Assembly (NCBI GenBank): GCA_016617855.1
Contig: JAECUM010092842.1
Span: 310,001 to 374,000 of the forward strand
Source: Megalonaias nervosa
Taxonomy: Eukaryota > Mollusca > Bivalvia > Unionida > Unionidae
Direction of reading: 5' to 3'
DNA length: 64,000 nucleotides
Shown one piece after another: positions 12,201-27,200 of this stretch. Each line of letters begins with the position of its first letter. The first letter of the stretch is position 1. The notes under the pieces are model-generated. The model did not search any database, was not told the DNA's origin, and saw only the letters and a list, made by a program, of their open reading frames with translations. The translations under genes and the position numbers were made by a program.

Positions 12201-15200
12201 TGACACATGGTTTTTCTGAAGTTATTAATAAACATTGTTTTATTCAATTATATTTAGTCTGGGGAAAAAATTTGGACTATTGACAATACTGTAAAAAAAA
12301 TATTGTTTTATGCCTAGCATTCTAGTTGACGAATTTATTGAAAAGTTTGGACAGTTTCATGGAGGTAATTGATGTTTATTTGTATCTTAATGAGACAGAA
12401 AAATCTATCATTGTAGTAATGTTGCTGTATTCATTGGGATAGATGTTGTATATTTTAAAAAGTTGTCAGCAAAATAATGTATTTTGTTGGCAGATTGTAA
12501 ATGTAGAAGATACTTTGTCAATATATGCATTCCTTTGTAGCCAACCTGTGACAATCATGATGATGGAGAGACCCCAGCAATAATCCTCTGTCAGGAGTGT
12601 GGTAATTTGTGTGCAGACTGTGACAGGTTTCTTCATTTACACAAAACCAAAAGAGACCACCAACGACAGGTAACCAGGCTCACTCAAGCATAATTTCTGT
12701 TTGAGAATTTTGACAACTGATTAGTTTCCATCAAAAAAATGTCAGCATACTTTTTCAGTCAGATTTCATTACATGAAGACAAAGATTTTGATGAGATGGA
12801 CTTCAGTCAGTTTGGTGCTGTATATACTCACTTATAAGTTGAATCCAGCTGCAAACAGCTCTGCCATCACATATTGCACTGGCAGATGGATTTCTATGTT
12901 TGTTCTACTGATTATTTCTAACAAAGTGCATAGACCCAGATCAGCCAGTTCATTGTGTGTTGGCAGATCTGGGTCAGTGCAGTTTGCAGTTGGACTTGTG
13001 AGTGAGTACATATGGTATCTCCACTGCTTTGTATGGTGAATAAAGAAAAATGATAGTTGAAACATACTGAAGACCAGCATGGAACACCTAGCCCACTTCA
13101 TCTTTCATGGTTTTGTACTGGACAGTCAAACCTGGACCTGAGAGAAAATGAAGTGAAGCAAAAGCAGGATGGCCCAAACTTTTGTGGTACTATATTGAGC
13201 GTGGACTAATAAATTATTAATAATGACGATAACAATATGTGTCAATTCATATATTCATGAGAGACAAAACTAGAATTAATATTAGCCTGGATGAATATTG
13301 TATGAACAATATAGTTAATAAAGTTTATCCTAACATCATATGCAATATAATATGATAATCTCGATGTCAACATTTTCTTCAAGGGAATAGATCAAAACAT
13401 GCCCACTTGATGTAAGCATGCTACAGTGGGGCATAGTTTTTATTGTCAACTTTTTTTCTGACATATAAATTCTCAGTGCCGATATAGTCTGGACAGGACA
13501 AGATGTACTTGAAGTCATGTGAATTCTCAGGTTCATAATAACATATAATGTAAATAGCTTTTGATTTGAACAATTCTGAGTCATTGAAAATAGCATATGT
13601 TTATTTGCAGCAATACTTCTGAGTGTTTACATTTTTGACCATGAAGTTTTGTAACTATGGTGGAGCTTTAATAAATGTTGGTTACTAAAAGTCTGAAACC
13701 TGTTATTAAATCCCAGGATTTTTACAAGCAAATCTCCCAGATAAACTTGGACTGAACTGAAAATTCTGACATTTGATTAGCTTGTATGAAATGACAGACC
13801 AATCAGACACCAATATTTTTAATAGAGTCTGAGTTTGAAAAGACCAGGTAATTAATACTTGCAAGAACTTTTTTATGTAATGACAACTGTCAGTAGAGAT
13901 GTTTTTACACAGAATCCAGGTTTGTCAGCTTTGTGATATTGGATTTGATCTTCTATGGTCTTTATCATTTCAGGTGTTCAAGGAGGAGGAAGAAGCCATT
14001 AAGGTGGACCTACATGAGGGATGCGGACGAACCAAGCTCTTCTGGATCATGGCCCTAGCCGACTCAAAGACACTGAAGGCCATGGTGGAGTTCAGGGAGG
14101 GCAAAGGTACAGTATTATAGATAAAGTTACATAGTTTTAAAATGCTTTGTTTAAGATCATGGTATAACACATTCAGACAACTTATGTCACAGACTTTTAT
14201 GATGGGATGTAGTATTTAGAGACAATCTTAATATTATCAGAAGTAGTAGTGGTAGTAGTAGTACTAGTAGTTTTCAAGGTGAAGGAAACTGGAGAATCTA
14301 TATGTTACCAATTCTCCTTTTAGAACTTCAAAAAGAGCTAATTTCTCTTTCACCCTCCTGTAAGTTGTGTTGTACTTTGCAAATCAAATCCATCTGTAAG
14401 GGGTGACTTATCAGCAGTAAGTTAGGGTTGTACTCTAGAAAAATAAATAAACCCAACTGATTCGATAGATAGAGAGTCCCATTATTTATATTGAGACAGA
14501 ACTTTGGCTGTGTAAGAGACACTTTGATCAGAAAGTATGTGAAATCTCATTTAAGGATCACCGCAACTGAACTGGCATCAATTTAGCGACATGATCACAT
14601 CAAGTAAAAATAAGCACCCACAGTAAACTGAATACAGGACTCTATTTGGCACTGAAAAAGTATCAGATTCATAACTGAACCACAGAAAATTGTCAACTAG
14701 AAAAACAAGATGGGTGCTGCCTTATCAAACTAAAAACTTGGGAATTAAAATCTGCTTCTGAAAAAGACAAAATACAGATAAAATCAAAACTGGCAAATTA
14801 GATCTCATTCTTGAAAAGGAAACTACAGGTCAAATCTAAACCTTTATTGCATCAAACAGTTTTTATTATGGCAAACACAAAATATACCAGTAATACAAAT
14901 ATGGGATGTTTGTACTTGCAAGAAAATGGAAGAAATATATCTTCTAGTAAGCACCCACAGTAAACAGTTCTGATGGATACTTCACTTTGTTAGTAACAGT
15001 TAATTAAATATTTTAAAATCATGAGAATCCAAATAAATGTACATACAAGTATTGTGTAATGAATACCATAATCAAACATAAACACAATGCATACCATACA
15101 TGCATTTCTTGATGTGGAAAGTGGCAGGAAAAGGTAAAAAAAAAGTTTGAAGCAGTATTATTTTCATGTACAGTAGTCCCCCTCTTATAAGGCTACCCCT

Positions 15201-18200
15201 ATTGCAGCAGGAAAGTGGCCTTTTAATGAAGGTGGCCTTTCTAGAGGGGGACGACAAATACAAATAGTAAATACATTATACAGAAAGTCACAACTACATT
15301 TAATTCTAAAACATTTAATATTTTCATGTAAAAATCACATGCACATTGTGAAATCAATGTGAAGCAAACTGTTTCATCATTTTCAAAAGAATGCTATGAA
15401 TAACTATTGATATACATGTAGTTTTAAAACTGTCTTTATAATAATGTTACAGATCACATCATCTGTCACCAACAGACACTTAAATACAATACAAATGTTC
15501 CTAAGAATTCTTATGCTTGAAAAATTTATCCAGTGTCATTTTTCCCATGCTTTCTACAGCTTTTCTTTTGTCTTTTTTAAGAATGTCCTGTGTTTTCATA
15601 ATTATGTCCACAAGTTCAACATTGTTTGTTGTGAGGCCGTAATCCATCAATTTTGTGGAATGTAACCATGCAGACTGCAGTGTAATGCACTGTTTGGCTG
15701 GGTTTTGATCTTCACATGTTGTTTCACTGTTACAGTCACTTTCCTCTTCCTGTCATGTTTCACTGGAATTTCTAGCACCTTCTGTCATTAACGACTCCCA
15801 GTCATCACTATTGTGTTCTCTGTAGCTAATGCATCATCACACTGAACATAATCCTTAAGGGTTGTTCCACGTGGTATAAGGGGAAGATAGTCCTCTTCAT
15901 CCCAGTTTTCCTCCTCTGCTTTTGGTACACCCAATACCTCTTGGAAAAAAACACATTTCCGAAAGCACTTTTGAATTGTCTCAGCTGTCAGGACATCCCA
16001 TGCTGATGTCAGCCATTGGATTGCATCCAGCAGAGTCACCTTTTGTGCTATCACTGATGCAGCTGTTATATTATCCATCAGGAACAAAACATGTCTCGGC
16101 AGCTTTTTCCAGTAGTTTGCTTTGACTGTCTGGATTATCCCTGCATCCAGGGGCTGAAGTTTTGAAGTTGTATTTGGAGGAAAGTATGAAACCTTGACAT
16201 TTGACAAATCCAGTTTTGGGTGTGCAGCACAGTTGTCAAGGAAAAGCAGGATCTTTCTGTTCTGCACTTTCATCTGCTGATTAAGTTTTTTGATCCAGGA
16301 CACAAATATCTGTCCTGTCATCCATGCTTTTTTGTTTGCCTCATATGTAACTCTTAAATGTATCCGGCTATATCCCTTAAAGCACCTTGGATTTTACAAT
16401 TTTCCTATCACCAGTGGCTTCAATTTCTCACCAGAACAACTGGCACAGAGCAAAACTGTAAATCTCTCCTTTGTTTTTTTCCCACCTTTACACGAGTCAC
16501 CTTTTTGTACCAACGACTTTGTTGGTAACAGTCTAAAAAAGAAACCAGTCTCATCACAATTAAAAATATCCTTGCTGTCATATCCATTGCATATATTGTT
16601 CAGTCTTTTGCTTCAATCTTCAACAATTTCATTATTAACATCAGCTGATTCTCCACTAAGGACAGAACACATAATATTGTGTCAGACTTGAAATCTGTGC
16701 AACCATCCGTTACTTGCAGTAAAGTTGTCATATCCCATTCCAACTGACAAAATTGTTGCTTTTTCTTGGATCATTCGACCAGTGAGTTGAATGTTCTTAG
16801 CACGCGCAGTGCAAAACCGTTCAAAAACCTTGCCATTCAAATCAGGATACAAACATCTCCTGGCTCTAACAATCTTCCTTTCTCTATCCATTCCACCTTC
16901 CCATTTCTGCAGAATTGTTTCCCTATCTTTCACGATATTATCTGAGTCTTTCTGACATCAAATTTTTCTGCCAGGATCCTCGAACTCTCCCCCTTTTCAG
17001 TCAGTTGAATTACTTTCTCTTCTAAACTGAGAATTTTTCTTTTCCTCGATGACATGTTGATCTTCTTACAATAACTTATTCCAATGTTGCCAACTACAAG
17101 ACTGATAAAAAAAAATTTCTGCATTTAAACAAAATGCCATATGTTTTTAAAGGCAGCAATCTTGTCACATGATTCATTAGTCACAGTCTGGTACCCTATT
17201 GATTTTACTTTTTTTTACACTAAGTGAGAGAAGCCAAAACGGCTTCGATATGTACGCAGAATTGACCTGAACAGTAGCACCTCGTGGCCATTAGGATTTG
17301 TAATCTTGACAATTATTGTCAGTAGTAATAGCCACTAATTATGGAAGTGAACAAGCTCAACATCTTACTAAGGGAAGCCATAAAGGCTATCAAACCATTT
17401 TCCCCCTGACTTGTGTATTGTACATCAATACCACCACTTCTCAGCTGTTACTACTGTTCAATAATTGTAATCTTAACAATTATCAGAGTGACTAAACCGG
17501 ACATCTCATGATAACATAGCAGTAAGGCTAATCGGATTATGTGTACTTACCTTTTTGTATGGATTAAAATCTGAGTCTTTCTCGACTTTATGGAATAAAT
17601 GTGGCTTCTCGTGATGTGGAAATGATATAATATTAACCTTAGTGGTACATGTTCTTTAGTCAACACCTCTTTCTGTAACGAAAGCCTGACATCGAGAAAC
17701 AGAAATCGGATTGCTTAACACACGTTATGAATAAAATACTGGTTCTGGATACATATTACAATATAAAATGCGGCCGCTTGTGATGGGTAAATTTTATATT
17801 TTTGCACTAATATGCTGGCTGCTGGTCGCGTTAGCGGGGTGGCCTTTCGTGAGGGGTACTTCTGAACACAAACTTGTCGGTGCCGACAGATTCTGGCCAT
17901 AAGGAGCGGGTGGCCGCTGGTCAGGGGGGCCATTCAAGAGGGGGACTACTGTACTGTAAATATCTGTTGTTTCAATTATTACCACTAGATTTATCAAAAA
18001 TTCTGTTGTTTGTTGTGTTTATGAGACTAACTTGAATTTAAATGAGTTCAGTTTTCACTAACAAAATATCAACTTATAAGCAAGTATAGGCAGTAAATAG
18101 GATAAGAAAATAACAGTTTCTGAACATAAAGTTTAGTTCAAAACTTCATACCATGACCATAGGTTGAGGTCATTGAGACCCATTTAATGGGCCATTCATG

Positions 18201-21200
18201 TTACTTTATTTGTTTATTTTAAATTAAAATGTAAAAAAGGCTTGTATTTGAAGACAGCTCATAACAGACAGTCTCATTCCTCAAACAAGCCAGAAATAGT
18301 CAGATTTATGTATGAAGTGATCTTAATGCAAGAAACAACTAATTCAGTGGAAGTAGAGGAGTGGAGTTGGTTGAGGTGGTGGGGGGCACATGTCCTTTAA
18401 GCAGATGAAAAAAAATTCTTCATAATCAGTGTCTTAATGTGAGATATATTGCTCTATGTCAAAAAAAATGTCATTTTATTGAGTCTAGTCAAATTGTGTT
18501 TTATTGCTTTTGTTTCCATTTGAAATTAACTACTTTCTACACCACACATTTCTTTCTACAGCTAAATCCTCAGCAGCAACTGGCAAGAACACAGGTACTT
18601 GCAGATTCTGCGGAAGTTCAATCAGTACTGGACTGTTAGCTATTGGGAATGTGTGTTCGGATCCTGACTGTCAGGTGGGTAGGAGTTTATATAATTAGAA
18701 ATGTAGTAAGAAAGAAAAAAAATTATTTTAATAAAAAAAAACAACAGAATGATGAACTTTCTAGTTAATTGTCATGCTGATGAATAAGAGACCTCCAATC
18801 TATACTTGAATATAAGTTAGATCCAACTGCAGACAACATAGACCCTGACTTACCATCTCACAGTGCGCTGGCAGATGAGGGTCTATGTTGTTTGTTCTAC
18901 TGATTACTCATAACAAACTGCATAGACCCAGATCTGCTGGTGCATTATGTAATATAAGTATATAATTTAATTAGCCAGTGTAAAGTCAGTTGGATTTCTT
19001 GTCATTTGACACAGGCTTTAGAGTGCTTGTATAGATTCATGGTCCAATCTTCCATTATGGTTGAATGGCAAAACAGTCTAATTGATTGCTCAATGTGCAT
19101 TTGCTTTGAACAGATTTGGTTACACTGAAAAGTGACCTTGGAGACTTGATGACCCATAAAATATAAAGTGTATTCTTGATTACCAGAATATATGCAGGTC
19201 TATCAGAACCAACAGTGGGTTTTGTTCTTGTTCCTTTTTTTATTCTTGTTCCCTTTCTTGTTCTTTTTCCTTTTCTAGAGTTTCCCCAAGTCCATTCATT
19301 ATACAGTAGAACTTCAATTATCCATCAGTATGCGGGACAGAGACCATGATGGATATGAGAATAGACAAATAATAGAATGTGTACATTAAAAATATTATAC
19401 AATAGAGCAGATCATCAAAAAATCATAATATGTGCATGTACCTGTTTTTAATATTTTGACGTACAATGCCCTGACGGTTAACAGAAACTGACGGTTAATA
19501 GGGTGATGGATAATCAAAGTTCTCCTGTAGATTGTTAATGTAGTTATACAGAGCTTTTGCATTGTGTATTAATTAATTACTTCATTTATTTTTTTTTATT
19601 TTTTTTTGCTCTCAGGTTTCCTTGATTCAGGGTTTTTAATTCTTTGATGTGTAGCAATTATCAGTTAGAGGAGGGAAAATTGCATGTAGGAAACTAAATT
19701 AAATTGAAAAGTTCTAATTTATTTGTCCTCATCTAAAGTGAGAGACTCTGTCCTGGAGATCTTAGAGACATCACTGCATTTGGATTTAAACTTTTAATTG
19801 ACTATTTCTAGGAATTTGCCAAAACAGCTTGTTCCAGGGTGCTGTCTTGTGGACATCATTGTGGAGGAATTAAGGATGAGGTGTCATGTCTGCCATGTCT
19901 GCATCGCTGTCGTACTTCAGACCAGGAATTCCTTAAACAGGATGCAGATGACATGTGCATGATCTGCTTTACTGAGGCACTTTCAGCAGCTCCTGCAATC
20001 TTGGTGAGTTGTGAATTGGGAAAATTTACATGGCAGTGAATGAACATACATTGTCTGAGTGTGAAAGAAAAATATTGCAATCAACATGTCTTTGGAGTCT
20101 TCATTACAATGTTTTGAAAAATAGGCATTTAAATTGTTATTTTAAGAGAGGTGAAATTATGCAGCAGAGCTGTATTTGACAATTATAAAATAATTTTAAA
20201 ATGCAGAAGCTTAAGTACCCCATCATTTTTACATTGTTATTTTCCAGGTTGGCTGCATGCAGTTCAGTTTTTAATTCATGTTCCTGTCTCATAATTTACA
20301 TTGTTTACACATTTCAACTTGTCTACCATTTTCTTTGAAACATTCTGAACCTATCAAAGTGGAAGTTGGTCACATTTATTTTGTCTATTGACATATTTAT
20401 TTTATCTATTGACACATTTATTTTATCTATTGACATATTTATTTATCTATTGACATATTTACATTTTACAGAACCAAATCATTATATTTGCTTCTAAATC
20501 AGTATGTTGTTTTATGTACATAAATTTTATGCATTTTTAGAGAGACTGAAAACAAAGTGTATTTTTTCCATAACATGTCCTCTCTTTTCATATTAATAAA
20601 ACAAATATTACAGTATTAATATTGAGCAGGATATTGTCAATTAAATGAATAAGAATGAGTTCTAATCATAGTTCACTGCAAAGATTTCTTTAATAAAATC
20701 CGCAAACATTTTTAAGTTCCCTCACAAGTTCACAGTCTGGTGTCTATTAAATTTGACATTTAACTAGCTCTTCATAGTTTTCTGGTCCAGATTTCCCCTG
20801 CAGTCACTTCAGTATTTGTCAAAGAATGGAGAATGTCCTCCCAGTATCATCATTGCACGTGGCAATGACAGAACTTTGATCGAGTGTGAAATTAGGCCTT
20901 CAGAGTGTGTGTGTTTGTTACAGAAGAATCATTTCTCCTATGTGACAGTGTCTGCTTATGCCTGGTTATATTCCCTCAACTATGGTCTCAAAATCCACTT
21001 TGCATGAAACACACAATGTAAACTCAAGACCTTTGCTACTTGACTGTTCACACTTAAACTCTGATTTCCAAGCATTGTTGAACTTGTAATATTTTTTAAC
21101 TGGTAGTTAGAAAGCATACATTTTTGCATTTTGACATGAAGTAACCATAAAGGTTAAGAGCTACCAATAAAAATTCCTCATAGAACACCTAGAAAATCTC

Positions 21201-24200
21201 AATAACAATTCAGCAAGACAAATGTCAAAATACTTAAGCAAAGTGGTCTTGCCAAAAATAAATTTTGGTTTGTTTTTCTTTTTACTCTCCTTCAGCAAAG
21301 GTCAGACAATTGTTAATCAAAGACTCAAAGGTCATCATGGACCACCTTTGATACCTTAATTACGCACATCACCTCAGACTCTCCAAATTACAATGATAAG
21401 GTAATCAGTTTACAGCTTGATGTTTACACATCATTAGACTGGTTCTGGTTTCTGTAATGTGTGAATAGAATGTGTAAAAAAGAAAGTGGTGGGACTTTTT
21501 CTTCAGTTTAAGAAAATCTTTCCAAAAACAGTAGATTTCAGCTATAACACTGTTTATATTATAGACAGTTTTTAAAATGGTGTTTTTGTTTTACAGCTGG
21601 TAGAATTGCATGTATAGAAATGGCTGACTTTTGTCTTTACATATCAATTGCACCTATGTTGATTTTGCTTGCCTGCATGCAGTTCAGACTAGCTTATATT
21701 GTACCCCAAGCATCACAGCTATGTACTATACAACCATAATATAGGTCACTGTGACATACTTTTAATTATTCACTAACTTCATACACCTTATGTTTAGATC
21801 AGTCTTAATTGACTATATATACTCTTCAGTATTTTGGCAATTGTCTGCCTCTGTTATCTGTACACACAAAACTTGATGTATGCAGTACAGCTTATAGAGT
21901 ATTACACTGTCAGTGAAGATTAATGTGACCTTTTTAACTTTCTGGTGATAAGGTACATCTCTTATGTTTAGGTCACTGTTGCTTGTACAGACTTGAAGCC
22001 TGATAATGTGCATGCTACATCATCATACCAGTAGTAAGTCACAGACCTACATTTCACAATCATTGACCAATTTTTATATTCTGGCCAGTGTTTCACAGCT
22101 GCTCATACAGCCATAAAACTTGCTCTGCTCAGACAACCAGAGGAGTACTACTGCTGTATCAAAAGTTGATCATTGTGACCTAATTGTCACATTTTACTGG
22201 GGTTTTTTTTATACAGGCAACCATACTAATTAGGTTAGTTACTTGCTGTACAGTCAATCACTGCACCACCTTACCAGAAATAGGTCACTATGACCTACAT
22301 CTTCCTGGTTTGTCTACATTATTTAATACTGGTCATGACAAAAGTAAACATCTGTTGTCAGCATAAATATTTGCAAGTGAGCTTTAATGTCATCCAGCAG
22401 CTTCAATTCTTGTTTTAATATTCCTGATGTTGTAGGCATAATATCATATTTGTTTTTACTCCTCTTCACATCATTCTGTCCCATTCCGAGTCAAATTAGG
22501 TCGTAATTAGGATAGCTCAACTTCATGAATCTGTCTTACCCTCAGGTATTGATATGAATATCATCTTTGAGCTGACTTTTTAACCTCAGTACAAACATGA
22601 AGATATTCAAGATGTGTTTTCATTATTACTGGGCATGTTAGACATATAATCATTAACATTTTGACTAAGCTTGACATTGACTTCATACATTCAGCCACAC
22701 TGCTCCAGTGGCCTAGTGGTTAGAGCATCTGCCTCGGACACAGGAGATCGTGGGCTCGAACCCTGGCCGAGTCATACCAAAGATATATAAAAATGGTACT
22801 AACAGCTGCCTCACTTGGCACTCAGCATTAAAGGTTAGTGCTAGGACTGGTCGGCCTTATGTCAGGATAATGTGACTGGGTGGGACATGATGCTGTGTGA
22901 CAGCAGCATGATGCCTCAGTGCTTGACATCACTATAATCTGTCACACTGCAGACATCATAGCAGTATGACTGTAAAATTGTTAAAGCTACTTTAAAAATC
23001 CAAATCACACACACACACACACACACACACACATTTAGTCAGACAAAAGTGACATTTCAAACGTGAAAGTCCTTTTTCATTTTTGGAGCCAAAATCTCAA
23101 GTCTTGAGCACATAAGTTTTACGATCTCCTGTAGATCTCTCAATAAAGTGAATGCTGCAGTTAGAAAGATAAGGAATAAATCTCTACTTTTTTTCTCACA
23201 TATATTGTTCAGTAAATGTTTTGTTTTTAAATCTCTTAATTCCAGCTGAAATGTGGCCATGTGTTTCATAACCATTGCATCAAGAGAATACTGGAGAAAC
23301 GATGGGTTGGTCCAAGAATCACTTTTGGCTTTTCTCTCTGTCCAATATGCAAGGTAAAAGTAACAATATTCAATTATTTTATTCTGTATGTGACATTACT
23401 ACATGCTTAAGAAGTTTCACTTTGAATTTATGATTGTCCAAGAGTAAAGGATGTATCCATTGCCACTTTCTGGTTGATTGTTTTGTAAATCCTTTATTTT
23501 TAACACAATTTCACTACTTGGTTTCTGTTTTTAATGGAAACCAGTGCAATAATGGCCACCATTATACAGCAGCCACCTTTGTATGAAGGCCAAATAAAAT
23601 CAGTCACATTAATTCATCATTATTTTAGTATTGATTATACTTGTAATTATTATCCCCTGGTATTTTATATTTGGTGGGGTATAGCAATCACTTTGTCTGT
23701 CATTCTTTCTGTTAGTAAACACTTTAGTAGCTTAACTTTTCAAACTTTTAAAGATGTTTCAGCATGATACACATCTAGCAAGTTTCATGATTCATTTTTT
23801 ATATGCCCACCATAAGGTGGAGTGTATCTTGTTCTGATGTCCATCCGTCAATCCATCCATTCCCTTTTTTATTTCTGCACAATAACTCAAATTCTCCACC
23901 ATCTACTGTTACCTTACTTGAAATAGCTTACATTTGGGGTAGAGAAGAAACCTGTAAGTTTCAGGCTCATAAGATAAAGAGTTAAGGTCACTGTGACTCG
24001 AAGAAAAAAAATTGATTTCTGCATAAATAACATTAGTTCTATCTCACAGACCTGGACCAAACTTTGTGGATAATTTGTACTTGGGGTAAGGAAGAAGCAT
24101 ATTTTGGATCAAAAGTCAAGGACACTGTGGCTGGAAAATGGTTTCTGCACAATAGTTTTTGACCATGTACCATCACCAAAGTTTGTGGATGACTATGGGT

Positions 24201-27200
24201 AAGAAAGAAGATTTAGGAGTCAGAGGTCAAATGTCAGGCTCACTCTGATGGAAGAATAATAATACAGTCAAACCCAGTTATCTCAATTACATCAGGGGTG
24301 TCAAAAAATCGTAGACATAACCGGGTCCTGAGAGTTGTCAAACCTATTTCATAACAATGATTATATATCTGAAGTACCAAAAATGTGGCGTTTTGTTTCT
24401 AATGCACAATAAAAATAATAGTTCAGTCATGCCAGGTTGCACAAAACAAGATTGGCGGTCTTTTAAATGAGATTAAGTAACAAGTTGCAAGTTTTTACAA
24501 GACTTAAATATGTTCAGTGATTTGAAGTTGTTTTTCTTTCCCAGTGAATAGCTTCATCCCTTTGGTAGCCTCAATAGTTTTCTCATGCTGACCAAAATCT
24601 AGGCCAATTTAAGTACATGTACATGTAGAACTGTTTTTAAAAAGAATAAATTTTTCTTTTGTTTGTGTTGACTTTAACTGGTAACAAAATGTAACTGACC
24701 AAAATTGTATGGGAAAATTGATTGCTTTTGTCGATTATCAGAGGTTCCTTTACACCGGTATGCCCATTTTTACGGATAAAATTTGCCTCTCTACTGGAAA
24801 AAGATGAGGCTGTTGGTATTTATGTACCGACACACTATAAAATGTGTTTAAAGTCTTTAAAGTTAACTGTCTCAACATCAAATTCTGTAAGAAGCTGACA
24901 TATTCTATTCATGCAATTGTAGTCCCATGTTTCTCCCAAATTTGATCAGTGACCGTCGGCAACAACACAGAGTCGTTGTTTCACTTTTATGGATTGCAAA
25001 GCTTTGATACTGGATTCAGGATAAAAACAATACAAATTTTAAAAAAAACCTCTTCTTTCTATTTCACAAACATTAATCCAAGCAGTCACTGTAATCATTG
25101 CACAGCAATTGACAACTTCATTAAAAAAAAGATAATGGGCGCTATGGATTTTTTAAATACCATTTGAGGTTTTATTTACTCTTGTTTAAAACAAATTAAT
25201 AACCACTTGTTTGGTGGGGGGGTGCAGCTAGGTTTGTAATTTTGCACATTTCTATTTATAGATGATTGTAAGTCATGTGATCTAACCATGCAAACGGTTG
25301 AAGGCTTACACTTACATCAAACTTGGAAACACTATATTAACTACCGATTAACTTTATTAAAAAATAAATAAAAATGTAAAATCTCCAATATGCTTAAAAT
25401 CTGAGTCAGTAATGCAGACATTTTCCTATCACTTCAGGCTTATAATGTACCATTCATGGGACTCTTGTTTCTCTCACAGTGGAAACATAGTGTAGCATAA
25501 GTTATATGTAAATTTGTGAGTTCTACTAGCACAAGTAGTATAAACATTGAGAGGTATTTTTTCTTTCTATAGGGTACATAGGGCATACACCATCTTTTAA
25601 TGACTCTTGTTTCGTAATCTATGATGCTTGCTAACCATTTGGTCAGTTGGGTCATTATCCATTACTTCTATGGTAACCATAAACTGGTACAACTTTTTTC
25701 TTTTTGATGGAATCATAACCCTTTTAAATCTACTTGAGCTGATGGTTTCCTCATTAAGAATAGTTGGGAGTATTTGAGAAAGTTTGAATAATATGTGACA
25801 GCATGTTATATTTAACATCTCAGTCATTCTTTAGGAGAGGTAAGTGTCAATTTAAAGATTAAGTGGCAGTCACTTAAATCATTATATTGGTTCCACTTGT
25901 CTTCTTTAAGGCAGGTAGTATAGTTTTTGTGTTATTCATAAATACATGTAATGTACAAAATGACCAATGGGGCACAGTAAATCTAGTATGGTTTTGATCT
26001 GCTTGTTACCTGACAGTACTTCCTGTTGATTCTATCACTCTGTCCGCCCTTTACTGACATGTCTTCACATTAGCCGTCAAATACTTTGTAGTTTATGAGG
26101 GACAGTATTACAGTAGGTTACTGAATCAGGCATTTTTTTTTTTTTCAGAGTAACGTCAACCATCCAGTGCTGAAAGATATCTTGAAGCCAATCCAGATGC
26201 TTTACGAGGATGTTCGGAGGAAGGCACTGATGCGACTGGAGTATGAAGGGCTTCACAAGGCAGAGGCCATCACTACCCATGGGGCCAGATTCTTTCAGGA
26301 CCCTGCAGGGTTTGCCATGGACAGATATGCCTACTATGTCTGCTATAAGTGTAATAAGGTTGGCATCTTCTTTAAAGTGGATTTTAATTAAGTTTAATTT
26401 GATAAAACTTTGCAATTTTAAGAACTCAAATTCATCAAGTGTTTTTCCTGCAACAGAGTTTGCTCAGTAGGATGTGGGTTCAAGTCTGATTAGAAAGGTT
26501 TACATCTGATATTTTTGATGCCATGAGAACTAGAGAGGGAGCTAAGACTAGGGGAAATGAATGGAAGTAGAAGTTGTTGTGAATAAAGTTACAAAAGTGG
26601 TCAGAAATGGTAAGAAAAATTGCAGCCAGAAAATTAGTTCTCTCAATGCTATTTGGAAAAAGTTAACACAGTTTAGGACAAATAAAAGTGACAAAATTTA
26701 GTAATAATAAAGGCATTTCACAAGATGGACAGAATATCACCACTTATTATCAGACAGCTGATACTGTTAATCGCTATTTTTGCAAATATTCATGCCAATT
26801 AAAAGAAATATCGGCCAGTTCAAATCATGATGTGCGAAAATCCTACTGTGTAAATAAATGAACCCCTGATTCACTGTTTGAAATTATATAAGTTCAGATA
26901 GCTGATTAATTGACTTGTCAAAGGAATGGGGGTGAATCAAATTGGCCCAAGACATTGTTTTAAAGCAATTTGTCCTGTCATAGCAGAAAGCTTTAAATAC
27001 CTTATTAATTGGAGTAAATCTGGGCAGTTCCCCCACATATAGAAGGTAACTAAACTCGACCCAATTCACAAAACTGGATTATGACTGATTTTAACAATTT
27101 TAGACCAACTTCAGGTCTGCCAGCTCTTTCCAAAGAAATGAAAAGTCGTGTGCATGTGCATGGATTTCTTTGTAAATAACCTATTTCTTGTAAGTCAGTC

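Noticed and set aside
17715..17997. Minus-strand ORFs near the right end of the Tigger
   Set aside because: They lie in the subterminal non-coding part of the transposon and have no homology to transposase.
21730..22310. Repeated AGGTCA half-sites as nuclear-receptor response elements
   Set aside because: The words belong to a decayed interspersed repeat common in this window (also at 23800 and 33530), so they carry no regulatory evidence.
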